From Candidula unifasciata (taxonomy: Eukaryota; Mollusca; Gastropoda; Stylommatophora; Geomitridae), in assembly GCA_905116865.2 (NCBI GenBank), contig CAJHNH020001113.1, positions 729,501-793,500 of the forward strand: a stretch of 64,000 bases of DNA, read 5' to 3'. Below are positions 1 to 29,721 of the stretch, one piece after another (position 1 is the stretch's first letter; each line of letters begins with the position of its first letter). Below the pieces are notes generated by a model that was not told the DNA's origin, did not search any database, and saw only the letters and a list, made by a program, of their open reading frames with translations. The position numbers were made by a program, and so were the translations under genes.

Positions 1-79
1 ATAGAACTGAAAATACATAATTTGGTTTAAAACCATACAATTTAGTTTTATATTTTGTTCAAGCTTTTTAAAGCTGCTG

Positions 80-662
80 ATGCCTTGCAGTGGACGTCAC
101 AATTTTTGTTTTATTGACCATCAAAACACAATAGGACAAGTATGCATGCTGGAGAACACTGGGCGAGGAGAGAAGTGGGTCAGAGTACCACAGGAAAATT
201 TTGACCTGTGTAGCGTTATGATCACATTGGGTCGAGAGTGCAGAGAGTGGGTAGCGGTTGCTACGGAGGTGGAAATCCAACAGTTGATTCACGACAATTA
301 ACATCCAGGTGATCTGATTATCTATACAGATGGTTTAGTGTTGAGAGTAAAAAGAAGTGCCTGGGGGTTCACGAAAGCCAATGGAAAATCTTTAGTGCAA
401 GACAGCTTGGCATTCAACAACATGCTAGCACGAGAATGGAGGTGGAGGCGGTAACTGCACTCTCCAGTGGCTAGAGAACAAGATGCATACATATGTCGTA
501 ATTGGAACAGACTCAAAAGGCATGCTAAGAAAGATGAAGACAGGGATGCTTTGAGCAGAGTGGCAAGCTTTACTGGGAAGGACACGGGTAGTGAGCATAC
601 TTTGGATCTTTTTTCCAGGCCATGCCGGCATAGTGGGTAATGAACAGGTAGACAGATTGGCT
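80..662 (+). mobile_element. LINE RNase H domain remnant, left half
   Basis: A decayed LINE segment encoding the region before and inside a type I RNase H domain. The stretch reading CSVMITLGRE.. and then IIYTDG parallels the intact RNase H ORF at 25988-26758 (AVITLGRY.., IIYTDGS). The frame is broken by stops after position 301. The domain runs to GNEQVDRLA near 637-662, where it is interrupted by a younger LINE insertion and resumes at 1487. It lies in the last visible intron of WDR61. Confidence 0.7.
650..662. repeat. 13-bp target-site duplication, left copy
   Basis: AGACAGATTGGCT occurs here and again at 1474-1486, exactly flanking the RT fragment. It belongs to the interrupted RNase H coding sequence (encoding ..DRLA). 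Confidence 0.8.
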
Positions 663-1473
663 ACAACAGATCAACGAATTACTCTTTGCAGATGACCAGG
701 CCTTGATAGCAGATACAGCCATGAAATTGCAACAACATCTAACATCCATGAATGAAGAATGTAAAACAAATAATATGAGAATCAACACTGAAAAGACAGA
801 AGTAATGTCAATAGGAAAAAAGAAGACAGATCTAAACATAGCAATAGAATACAAAGGCATTAAACAGGCATCTGAGTTTAAATATGTGGGAACTACATTT
901 ACCGAAGATGGGAAATTGGATAAAGAAATTGACATTAGATGCAGTAAAGCAAACCAAGTATTGGAACAGCTAGCCCCCCTCTTACAGCATAAGACAATCC
1001 CAATCAGCACAAAGAGACATCTTATTCAAAGCATATTTATTCCAACTCTGTGCTACCAGTGCCAGACATGGTCACTCACAACAAACCATAAAAGAAAATT
1101 AGTAACCACGGAAATGAGATGTCTGAGAAGGGCTGTAGGAGTGACCATAAGAGATAAGATCAGGAATGAGATCATAAGAGAAGAAGTCGGCACAGAACTA
1201 ATTCTGGATGACATACAAAGACAGCAAGTGAAATGGTTTGCCCACTTAGAGAGAATGCCTTGTGACACCATACCATACAAAGCATACATTGAAAGAGAAG
1301 AAGGACGTAGAGCACGGGGTAGACCAAGAACAAGATGGAAGGATAACATCAGAGAAACTCTACAACAGCACGATGTGCCTATGGTCGAGGCAGCCAGAAG
1401 AGCTAGAAACAGAACCTTATATCTCCCTCAACACCCACAGCGGTAAAAGAGGAAGTGAAGAAGAAGAAGAAGA
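663..1473 (+). mobile_element. 5'-truncated RTE-like LINE insertion with (GAA)n tail
   Basis: Encodes the C-terminal half of a reverse transcriptase. Upstream of the first Met the frame reads NELLFADDQALIAD, the FADD catalytic motif, and it then runs open for 247 codons from 703 to a stop at 1444-1446. Typical LINE RT thumb/C-terminal motifs are visible: EFKYVGTTFTEDG, SIFIPTLCY, RARGRPRTRW. The short 3' end finishes in a GAA-rich run and the unit is flanked by a 13-bp target-site duplication. 5' truncation, tail and duplication are what target-primed reverse transcription leaves. The RT frame is intact, so the insertion is fairly recent. Assignment to RTE rather than another clade rests on the short microsatellite 3' end and motif look only. 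Confidence 0.85.
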
Positions 1474-1486
1474 AGACAGATTGGCT
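1474..1486. repeat. 13-bp target-site duplication, right copy
   Basis: Right copy of AGACAGATTGGCT (see 650-662). The RNase H reading resumes immediately after it (DRLAGSAQLG). Confidence 0.8.
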
Positions 1487-1800
1487 GGATCTGCACAACT
1501 GGGTGGTAAATTAATACATGACAAGGCAGATAATGTCAAGGCCCTTTGGGAACAAGCAACGGAATCAGTAGAGAAACAAGATTATTAAGGCCTAAAGAGA
1601 ATGAGGTACCTGGGTGTAACCAGAGGGTCTGGCCGGCTCACTACACTCAGAGGAAAGGCAAGATGGACATATAACCAAATTGTGACCATACTATCATTAC
1701 TGGAACTCTGCACTGGCTGCTGAAGATGAGGACGGAGCACGCATGGGAATGCCTAGAGTGCTGTGATGTCAATTATTGACTCAACTCAACTCTGACCATC
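1487..1800 (+). mobile_element. LINE RNase H remnant, right half and tail
   Basis: Continuation of the element broken at 662. It reads GSAQLGGKLIHDKADNVKAL then stops, followed by the LINE 3' tail (..ARWTYNQIVT..) and a degenerate Cys-containing end. The same tail appears at 23090-23260 and 58335-58505. Confidence 0.65.
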
Positions 1801-2030
1801 AAAATTACTAAATCAATAAGTAAACTGATCTGTAACTTGAATTCTTTCTGTCTCTAGTATTACATCTGCTTAATAAATCACTAGTGTCCTCAACGCATGT
1901 GTTGTTTCATAACTTATTTGTTGTCCAACTACTGATGCTACGATTGCCACATGATGTGTTTTTCTTTGTATGTTATTGTTGTTTTTATTTAGCAGAACAA
2001 TAACATCAGTAAAATCAAGATATTCAACTG

Positions 2031-2200
2031 TGTGTTCTCAACCCAGTCAATACCCGTGTTTCCAACGCATTTTTTCATCACCTTGTCAATGATTAAACTA
2101 CTGGACGTAAATGTGCCTAGAAAAACCACACAACAGCCAGTGGCTGTTGGGGTTGGTTCTGCAATGTCCTGTAAAGGATACGCAACTAACCTGTCAATGG
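2031..2200 (+). mobile_element. SINE-3 fragment
   Basis: Contains the shared SINE-3 body (GCCTAGAAAAACCACACAAC) and tail (GTCCTGTAAAGGATACGCAA). The tRNA-like head seen in the 11281-11520 copy is missing or decayed here. Confidence 0.6.
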
Positions 2201-2284
2201 TTATGCCAAATATCAGAGGAGATAAAAAATTTTCACTGCAGCTTTAACTGCAGACCAATCACTTAAATCCTCATTTGCCCAGTG

Positions 2285-2455
2285 ATGGTTCAGAGGCTCC
2301 ATTTTGGAAAAACAAAGAAAAGACCAACTGCCCCTTTGACAAGTACGTCGTAGGATGCAACTAATTATGGGTGTTTCCTTGAAAGTCAGAGTGCATCTGC
2401 CCAAGAGACAAGAAGCCAGCAGTCCTGCATAGAAATAAGCGGCAGGTGCAGGCTG
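2285..2455 (+). mobile_element. SINE-1 fragment
   Basis: Plus-oriented partial copy: AAAGTCAGAGTGCATCTGCC and the following AAGAAGCCAGCAG segment align with complete SINE-1 copies such as 59005-59285. It is immediately followed by a copy in the opposite orientation. Confidence 0.6.
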
Positions 2456-2479
2456 TGTGTCCACTTCTGGATAGTTGGT

Positions 2480-2640
2480 TCTTCACCACCCTGGCAGAAG
2501 CACTCTGATTTCAAAGGAAACACACCTAGTTAATCGACTTCTACAACATGCTTTTGGGGGCAGGGGGTAGATGTCTCTTCTGCACCCTCTCTCCCCCCTC
2601 CCAATGGGGCCCAGGAACCCACACGTAGAAGACAAATAAA
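2480..2640 (-). mobile_element. SINE-1 head fragment
   Basis: Minus-oriented SINE-1 piece ending in the family's 5' end (plus strand AATGGGGCCCAGGAACCCAC). With 2285-2455 it makes a head-to-head pair. Confidence 0.6.
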
Positions 2641-2678
2641 AACAATACAAAAGGACTAAAGGCATTCAAAAGTCTTAC

Positions 2679-22808
<20,130 letters not shown>

Positions 22809-23089
22809 GTTTGATCAGCGGGTAATGTTTTGTTGTTAGGAATCAAACTGTGCCAACAGGAAGCAACTCCTTTCTGATTCTGGTAGTTACTGGCCTTGTG
22901 TAAACTTTCCATCATCATCGTGTGGCAGGCATTTCGGAAAACGTCGCTCACATCACAGCATAATGCTATGAAATGATTGTAGGGAGAGGAGGGATGTGTT
23001 GCTAATTTCACTTCTCCTTTTTCTTTTTGTGAGCCAGTAAACAATGTTGAGCTTAAAACAGATCAACACGGACTGAAGAGATTGGTGCC

Positions 23090-23260
23090 GCAAGGAGTGA
23101 CCAGTGTTGACGTTCAACGTTAAGAAGAAACGCGGGACGGACATACAACCAGACTGTTACTGGTACCATCGGAATTCTGGGCTTGCTCCTGAAGATGGGG
23201 ACATGGCTCTCATGGGAATGTCCCGAGTGCTATGCTGTCGGTTCTTAACTCATATTCTAC
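23090..23260 (+). mobile_element. LINE RNase H 3' tail fragment
   Basis: The GACTGTTACTGGTACCATCG and CTCCTGAAGATGGGGACATG segment matches the 3' tails at 1606-1800 and 58335-58505. Confidence 0.6.
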
Positions 23261-23610
23261 TTCTTTTGCTGCAGGGGCTGTGTGACGTGCGGAGCTTCAT
23301 TGTAACGAGTGTAAAAGTGACTAGGGGTGTCAGAAGTTAACAAGTGGCATCAACACTTAACATGCCACTGGCCAAGAGTAATGAATGCTGAAGCTTCCGT
23401 AGTAGAACAAGAACTCTCTTTAAAAGTTCCATTTGTGTATTGACAAATGCAATGCAATGATCAATTTCAAGAATACACATGCAAGTAATAATCAACTCGT
23501 TCAACCAAAGCTCGCTCATACATCCATGTAATGATATGTCCTCACGATAGGTCGCAGTCCGACCTTGAGATCCAGACGATTTACTTTCTCCTCGGACAAG
23601 TCCGAATTAA
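23260..23610. other. intergenic, nothing recognised
   Basis: Between the likely WDR61 promoter side and the Gypsy element. Confidence 0.5.
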
Positions 23611-23614
23611 GCAA

Positions 23615-23899
23615 TGAAAGTATACCGGCGTACTGCCGAAAATGTAACGTTTACCAGCTTCCTGCTGAGGTCTTGGAGTCCCGGGGTATAACGTCCTCAA
23701 GGATCCAACTTTATATAACGTTTGCTTCCGTGGGATCCCGGGGTAAAGCGTCCTCAAGGATTCCCACGTCCGTCTCCTTCGGACTATAAACATCAACTGC
23801 TTTTGACAACAACAATATCATAACAACGTTACGTATTGTTTTGACGTCTTATTTGCTCACTCCGTACCGGTGCGTTCTGGTGCACATTCGCACGCGACA
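23615..23899 (-). repeat. Gypsy 3' LTR (285 bp)
   Basis: On the minus strand starts TGTCGCGTGCG and ends ATACTTTCA. It contains an internal ~45-bp tandem duplication (CCCGGGGTA.A.CGTCCTC in plus). Differs from the other LTR by a 7-bp indel and a few substitutions. Confidence 0.85.
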
Positions 23900-23900
23900 G

Positions 23901-23918
23901 CTTTTCCCCCCTCCCGAG
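23901..23918 (-). promoter_or_regulatory. polypurine tract
   Basis: The minus strand reads GGGAGGGGGGAAAAG immediately before the TG of the 3' LTR: the plus-strand primer site of LTR elements, which fixes both orientation and LTR boundary. Confidence 0.85.
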
Positions 23919-24189
23919 GACGACCGAGCACTAGGACTTGTCGTAGTCTCGGTCGGAAAACTGGAGTCATGTCGCGGCAAACAGCACCAGTACGAGAGAG
24001 CAAATAAGAACACTTGAATACACACACACTCACTCCTCAATATATCGTCAATACATTACTAAATGCATGCAAAATATAGATTCCTGACTTCACTAAGCAT
24101 TATTATCAACAACATTATTGTTATCCAAATTATTTTCATAACAGCATGCATTTTAAATATCATGTAAATTCAACAAATAAACATCAATC

Positions 24190-25446
24190 CTATTCCAATG
24201 CCTCTGGGGTGCGCGACAAAAAATCGGCTAAGACATTTTCTTTCCCTGGGCGATAAATAACTGTGAAGTTGAACGTCTGTAGAAACATTGTCCATCTCAA
24301 TATGCGTGAGTTTTTGATGGGTGCTGAGTTCAAGACTTCGAGTGGACGATGGTCTGTCAAGATAAAGAAGTGACTGCCATACAGGAATTGGGTAAACTTC
24401 CCTACTGCCCAAAAAATGGCTAGTGCCTCCCTCTCACCCACGCTGTAACGGCATTCAGTAGGAGACAGCTTCCTGCTGGCATAAACAACAGGGAGTAGGG
24501 TGCCCTCTCTGGATTGCAACAACGTCCCACCAATCGCCACATCGGACGCATCTGTGGATACATAAAACGGCAGAGACAAATCTGGCAAACACAAGAACGG
24601 ATTACTATTAAATGCCTTTTGTAATCTCTGGAGCGCGTCCTCGCACTCTCTCGTCCATATAACCTTCCCTGGCATTCCTTTCATCGTCAATGAGGACAAC
24701 ACGGCTGTAATGGTTGAATAGTTAGGAATGAATTTGGCATAAAAGTTACATAAACCCAATAACGCACGCACTTGTTTCTTCGTTTTTGGTGTAGGGATGT
24801 TAAGAATCTTACCCACCGTAGTGGCTTCGGGTTTACGGACCCCGTGTCCTACAACGTGACCGAGGAACGTGACCTCCTCGAAAGCGACCTTCACTTTAGT
24901 TGGTCTAACTGTCAGATTAAACGATTTTATGCGTTCCAGTAATGTCTTTAGACCTCGAATATGTTCGTCTAAATCATTATGGAAAAGCAGAATGTCATCC
25001 AGATAATGAATAACATCATTACGACCCTGTAACAACTTGCGTACGAGGCGGGTGAAGGTAGCCGGTGCTCCCGAAAGCCCGAAGACCATATAGTTGAAGT
25101 GAAACAAACCTTTGTTCGTCTGAAACGCGGTGTATTTTTTGGAATCCTCGGCTAAGGGAATCTGCCAATAACCCTTGGTAAGATCTAACTTTGTAAAATA
25201 CCTAGCCTTCGACAATGCAACAAACATATCTTCCATATTTGGGATATTTTCAGCATCTACAACCGTGATTCGATTCAATTTTCGGAAATCTATGCAGATC
25301 CGAAGGCTTCCATCTTTCTTTCGGACAACCACTATAGGAAAAGCATAGGGTGATGTCGACGGTTCAATTATACCCCACTTAATCATGTTATCGATTTCCT
25401 TATCCACGGCATCCCGATAATGAAAAGGTATAACATATGGTTTCAT
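24190..25446 (-). CDS. Ty3/Gypsy pol fragment: reverse transcriptase plus RNase H
   Basis: 418 codons from Met, uninterrupted; the frame continues upstream as IELIDHKPIK. Reverse transcriptase spans about residues 1-220 with the palm motif KLDLTKGYW (catalytic Asp about 88) and YLDD at 148-151. Connection sequence and RNase H follow from about 260: STDASD (Asp 299), GEREALA (Glu near 340), LTDHRPL (Asp 365), ADFLSR (Asp 408). It stops right after RNase H, where integrase would normally follow. Catalytic residues of both domains are present, so the enzyme frame looks preserved although the element cannot be autonomous. Confidence 0.92.
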   Translation of the reverse strand: MKPYVIPFHYRDAVDKEIDNMIKWGIIEPSTSPYAFPIVVVRKKDGSLRICIDFRKLNRITVVDAENIPNMEDMFVALSKARYFTKLDLTKGYWQIPLAEDSKKYTAFQTNKGLFHFNYMVFGLSGAPATFTRLVRKLLQGRNDVIHYLDDILLFHNDLDEHIRGLKTLLERIKSFNLTVRPTKVKVAFEEVTFLGHVVGHGVRKPEATTVGKILNIPTPKTKKQVRALLGLCNFYAKFIPNYSTITAVLSSLTMKGMPGKVIWTRECEDALQRLQKAFNSNPFLCLPDLSLPFYVSTDASDVAIGGTLLQSREGTLLPVVYASRKLSPTECRYSVGEREALAIFWAVGKFTQFLYGSHFFILTDHRPLEVLNSAPIKNSRILRWTMFLQTFNFTVIYRPGKENVLADFLSRTPEALE

Positions 25447-25475
25447 TTTGATGGGTTTATGATCTATTAATTCAA

Positions 25476-25767
25476 TGAAAGTATACCGGCGTACTGCCGA
25501 AAATGTAACGTTTACCAGCTTCCTGCTGAGGTCTTGAGTCTTTGAGTCCCGGGGTAAAACGTCCTCAAGGATCCAACTTTATATAACGTTTGCTTCCGTG
25601 GGATCCCGGGGTAAAGCGTCCTCAAGGATTCCCACGTCCGTCTCCTTCGGACTATAAGCATCAACTGCTTTTGACAACAACAATATCATAACAACGTTAC
25701 GTATTGTTTTGACGTCTTATTTGCTCACTCCGTACCGGTGCGTTCTGGTGCACATTCGCACGCGACA
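25476..25767 (-). repeat. Gypsy 5' LTR (292 bp)
   Basis: Direct copy of 23615-23899 with a 7-bp insertion (TCTTGAGTCTTTGAGTCC versus TCTTGGAGTCC). Confidence 0.85.
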
Positions 25768-25987
25768 GGCTGCTACTACTACCGTTTAAACTATTACTAC
25801 TTCCTGCTCCTCCTCTTCCACTTCACCTTCTTTGAAGCATAGGCCCTCAGTCTTCTCAATCCTAGGTGTCCTAACTTTTGCCCTCCCTTCTTCCTCCCGT
25901 GCCCTTTCCTGTGAAACATATGGTTCTGGTTCAACCCCCATCTAAGACAAACATTTCACTAGACTAGTACGGTTTTGCCCAGTAGAC

Positions 25988-26758
25988 ATGCATGGCATCT
26001 CTAAGGCTGTCATCACACTCGGAAGGTACTGCAGGGATCAAATTCCTGCGGCGGTAGACACAGAAGTAAGGGAACTGATAGATCAGCATTCAGACCCAGA
26101 AGATACCATCATCTACACAGATGGATCTGTGAAGCGCGGATCAAGGTCAGCATGGGCATACACAGCGCAAAGAAAGGGGAAAACAATACATGAGGACAGC
26201 GGCGCTTACCAGACAACCACGTCAAGCATGACAATGGAAATAGCCGCTGCTTCTAGAGCTTTAGCATGGGTATCCGAGCAAACCGCCACACAGGTAGTAA
26301 TTGTCTCAGACTCAATGAATATGCTTCAGAAGATAGCAACAGGCAGTATGCGCTCTGAATGGATAGAAAGCATCAGGAAATCGCACTTAACCTCCGTAAC
26401 CTGGATCTACACACCGGGTCATGCGGGCGTGAAGGGAAATGAGCGAGCAGACCAACTGGCAAGCACTGCACTAATGATTGCAGGAAAAAGTATGGACAGA
26501 GCAGACATAGTCAACGCTGTACGAACCGGGCTAGTGGAGAATGAGGAATCCCTGACACTAACACGATTGCGTGACATGGGAGTTAAGCATGGTGATGCAC
26601 GTCTTTGCCGTCTTCGAGGCCGAGAAAGGAGACAATATAACCAGCTTCTCATGGGGACAATTAGTAGAAGTACTTTAGAGTGGCTGCTGCTTCGGAGAAC
26701 TGAGCACGCATGGGTATGCCCAATGTGCAATGACATTAATTGTGATAACAGAACATAA
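25988..26758 (+). CDS. intact LINE-type RNase H ORF, no reverse transcriptase attached
   Basis: 256 residues, uninterrupted. Type I RNase H fold with all expected catalytic residues: YTDGS (Asp 45), MTMEIAA (Glu 84), VSDSM (Asp 108), PGH (His 145) and NERAD (Asp 155). The C-terminal region (RLRGRERRQYNQLL.., TISRSTLEWLL) is the usual LINE tail before a Cys-rich end, here CPMC at 244-247 and Cys 252, then stop. In LINEs such as the I group this domain degrades the RNA strand after target-primed reverse transcription. No RT lies upstream (the Gypsy LTR ends 220 bp before). Degenerate relatives occur at 80-1800, 21022, 34745, 48640, 51060, 57000 and 58075. Confidence 0.85.
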   Translation: MHGISKAVITLGRYCRDQIPAAVDTEVRELIDQHSDPEDTIIYTDGSVKRGSRSAWAYTAQRKGKTIHEDSGAYQTTTSSMTMEIAAASRALAWVSEQTATQVVIVSDSMNMLQKIATGSMRSEWIESIRKSHLTSVTWIYTPGHAGVKGNERADQLASTALMIAGKSMDRADIVNAVRTGLVENEESLTLTRLRDMGVKHGDARLCRLRGRERRQYNQLLMGTISRSTLEWLLLRRTEHAWVCPMCNDINCDNRT

Positions 26759-26768
26759 AATAACATCT

Positions 26769-27011
26769 TAGTAGGGAGTCGGCAGTACGAAACCCAAGTT
26801 CAAGGTGTCTCCTTCGTGCCAAAGAACTGCATGGCTGTTGGGTGAACAGTCGTTAACGAGGGCAGGCAGGTTGTTGTAGGGGCGACGCCTGCTGGTGGAT
26901 GTAATGTCCTAAGTCCCTTCCCCAGCTAATAATGAGGGTACTGCTGGGGTGACCGTTTATTAACCCTCATATAATTCTTCCGGTCAAAATGGACGCTAGG
27001 TACGGCCACCT

Positions 27012-27055
<44 letters not shown>

Positions 27056-27262
27056 CCGTGGCAAATATTTTTCCAGACGGTGGCCGTTGCATTTTTGCTC
27101 CATTTGTAGACTGGAAGGATGTAGTTTCGTCGCCCAGCTTCTGACTTGAGTGCATGGCGTGACACTGTGAGCTGCGTTTGTTTTTCGTTGGCACAGGAGC
27201 GGAGCATGTGTGGGGTGACCCGTTTGCTATGAAGCTGAAACTAGGATTACCAGATTACCAGA
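26769..27262. repeat. interspersed repeat R6, copy 1
   Basis: Shares AGGGAGTCGGCAGT.CGAAAC, AAGGTGTCTCCTTCGTGCC, GTGCATGGCGTGACACTGTG and GGGGTGACCCGTTTGCTATG with 45566-46085; part is also at 47940-48240. Contains a ~40-bp T-run (27012-27051). It is interrupted at its end by the long LTR element (ATTACCAGAT|TGTCGC). Confidence 0.75.
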
Positions 27263-29179
27263 TGTCGCGCGCCCACGTGGGTAAATACACTGATATAGTG
27301 AGGGTGTGGGTTTGAACCTTAACAATGCCCACCCACGTGAGGGGTGTGGGAGAAAACTGGACTATTATCTAAGCTATGTTGATCCTAGACAGTCCTGGAT
27401 AGCCAAGAAAACAGCGAGTGGCTCGTTCCATGAAATGAAAGTTGCTGTACTTGTATCCACAGGGGATACACCCACTGTGATATTATCTCGATACACAGTT
27501 AACCCCTTCGACTATTCTCCTCTCCTGGCATTCCTTAAAAGCCCCCATCAAGTGATTTAAATATTTGTTAGCTGAAGTAAACTAATATGCACAAAGACAC
27601 TTGAACCTAAGTACACAATTTACTTAACTCTGTGTAACAACATCAAAAAGATTTATTTAATAAATCGAAATTAAAATAAAATGAACTTGTTTAGGCTAGT
27701 AGAGTTGGGATGATGTTATAGATGACATTAAAGTTGTACATAACTTAGCTCATCAGGACAGTTCTCGGCTTGAGACCCTGCCTATCTTTTCCAGTTTGTC
27801 GTCCTCACTGCTTTCTGCAGGTCGTTACACTCGACGGTCGGCAAATAATGGATGCCTACTAGTCCCTGCCCAATGTGGGAACTGGAGAATGAAGAAACAA
27901 GCGCATATTTGTAGTATCTGCTCTAGATGTACACTAAGCATGTATATTATACTAACATCAAGCATGTTTATTTAAATAAAACATTTCATCTCTCCCTCAT
28001 GCTCACATTCACTCCTGTCCAATTTGGAAGGGCTTATGTCTCACATTCCAACTGTTACATCTTCTGCCTTCCTCTACACGTCCTGTAATGATAGTCAAGT
28101 CTTCTACGTCAGGTGCCATCTCTCGTACAGACTCAAAATGACAATCAGTCAGACAGAACCAGTTCTGGAATCTATGCTTGGAACAATCGACGCGCCCAGA
28201 ATGCTAACAATATTTCTGAGGCGAATCAAATAACAAATCTCGTGGATTTACTCTCCGGGATCAATCTCCGCATTAGCCTCCCGAGAGTTAAACACATTTC
28301 AGTGTGTTAGCTGTATGTAATACAGATTCACATTAACCACACGTGAAAAGATTGCCAAAGTTATCTTCACGCTTGTGATTTCAAAAAACATGATAGTTCA
28401 TTAAATTTCAATGGCAACAACAACATTTAGGTTTTACAACATTGAAACACATGTGCCCGAAAAACATTCATGACACTATCAAATAGGAAATAAAGCAATG
28501 TGACAGTGCCCTACGAGAATGAAGAAATGTCCGCCTAGGAGTACTACAAAGTGATGAAGACACACACTTGAGCAAAAAGACAGATCTCTATCATAAAATA
28601 TAGATATGAACCTAATGTCGATCTTACCTGGAAAAATGAAACCACGATGCCAAAAGTTCTGTCTCAAGCTTAGGTTAAGCCCAACAGATGGCATGTGCTC
28701 GACAGGATCTCATTTACCAGACCTATAGTTCACCCCTTTATAACTTTTATCAAGCTCCTCCTACATTACGCCTAAAATCATTCTCATTCAGGGAAATCAC
28801 AGCTCCTCCCCTGTGGGTGTATATTCCCTGTCAGTCAGTGACTGTTCAACAAGTTTGAATTCCCACGCTAGGATCTCCTGGTTCAATTAAGCTGGTCCCA
28901 GCTAATAGGCCTAGTCACACCTCCAGTCTACTTCACCTGCCATCACAATAAAATCAGACGGTGTCAATCCTTCTGCCAACACTTTCCGCTCACTGTGTCA
29001 ATAGTGACCGTCGGACCTGCCGTCGAGTTAGGTAACCTCAGGGGGAATTAAACACAATTAGCCGGAGTTAGCTGCTCCTAAAAGTCTGGCTAAGAGATAA
29101 AATTTCTGACACCAACAGATGGTGTGCAAATCTCCAGTCAGTAAGTCTGCTTGGTCAGTCTTATCTCTGTACCTTAACA
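27263..29179 (-). repeat. long terminal repeat, left (3') copy
   Basis: Begins TGTCGCGCGCCCACGTGGG and ends CTGTACCTTAACA (plus strand), so TG..CA in either orientation. Contains only short spurious open frames, which are duplicated in the other copy. Confidence 0.8.
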
Positions 29180-29324
29180 CTGGGAAAAAGTTGTAGTGTT
29201 GGATATGATCGTCTACTTAGATTAAGGATGTACCCAAATCCATATTTTCCTGTATACTTTCAAAATACAAAGAAATAAAAGTAGGTTGAGGAAAGACATT
29301 CTGGAGTCACCGAGCGTATTGTCA

Positions 29325-29345
29325 CAGAGCCTCTCCCTTAAGTTC
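29325..29345 (-). promoter_or_regulatory. candidate polypurine tract
   Basis: The minus strand reads CTTAAGGGAGAGGCTCTGTG, a purine run followed by a TGTGACA start. If used, the 3' LTR would begin about 150 bp upstream of the conserved repeat edge. Confidence 0.4.
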
Positions 29346-29363
29346 GGTCACCCTGACCGCACA

Positions 29364-29669
29364 TCAGCACGCTCTGTGGCTTCCAAGAATTTCAAGTCCT
29401 TCTTTGCATAACTGCCCATAAGTTTTCTGTTTCCAGTATTCTTTATGGCAGTGGGAATTCCTGCACTCGTCTGCAGATATCCCATGTCCTTTCATCCAGG
29501 ATAATTCAATACTGTCATTGATCCTGGTATTGAGCGGGTATTCCAAGCAGTCGCTCGGTAATGTCCCTTTGTCCGGAGGTTCCTCCTTCCATCGGATAAT
29601 CAAAGATCCAAGCTTTGTCAACGGGACTCCTCTGCGCCGTTGACTGACAACCTCTGTGCGTTTCCTCAC
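29364..29669 (-). CDS. short ORF downstream of the Gag-like ORF
   Basis: 101 codons; basic N-terminus (RKRTEVVSQRRRG) and a Cys/His cluster (ECRNSHCHKEYW) that does not fit the retroviral CCHC knuckle. Unrecognised; may be a decayed part of the element's coding region. Confidence 0.3.
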   Translation of the reverse strand: MRKRTEVVSQRRRGVPLTKLGSLIIRWKEEPPDKGTLPSDCLEYPLNTRINDSIELSWMKGHGISADECRNSHCHKEYWKQKTYGQLCKEGLEILGSHRAC

Positions 29670-29721
29670 TTCGCCGCGCCCTATCTGCCTAGGGAGAGCC
29701 TGAAGTGTTCTACTAAAAGGA

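Larger units (their letters stand above)
23615..25767 (-). mobile_element. internally deleted Ty3/Gypsy LTR retrotransposon
   Basis: Minus orientation: 5' LTR 25767-25476, then directly an RT-RNase H ORF, then a polypurine tract and 3' LTR 23899-23615. Gag, protease, primer-binding site and integrase are absent. The 5' LTR ends three bases before the pol reading frame, with a shared TTG at the junction, so a deletion or template switch joined the LTR to mid-pol. No target-site duplication was found at the outer ends. Confidence 0.85.

Noticed and set aside
1..2678. final WDR61 exon
   Set aside because: I looked on the minus strand for the conserved last ~29 residues and saw none; the interval is filled by LINE, SINE-3 and SINE-1 sequence.
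28024..28694. short ORFs repeated at 32911-33580
   Set aside because: They are duplicated because they lie in the two LTR copies; no conserved-protein features and no start context.
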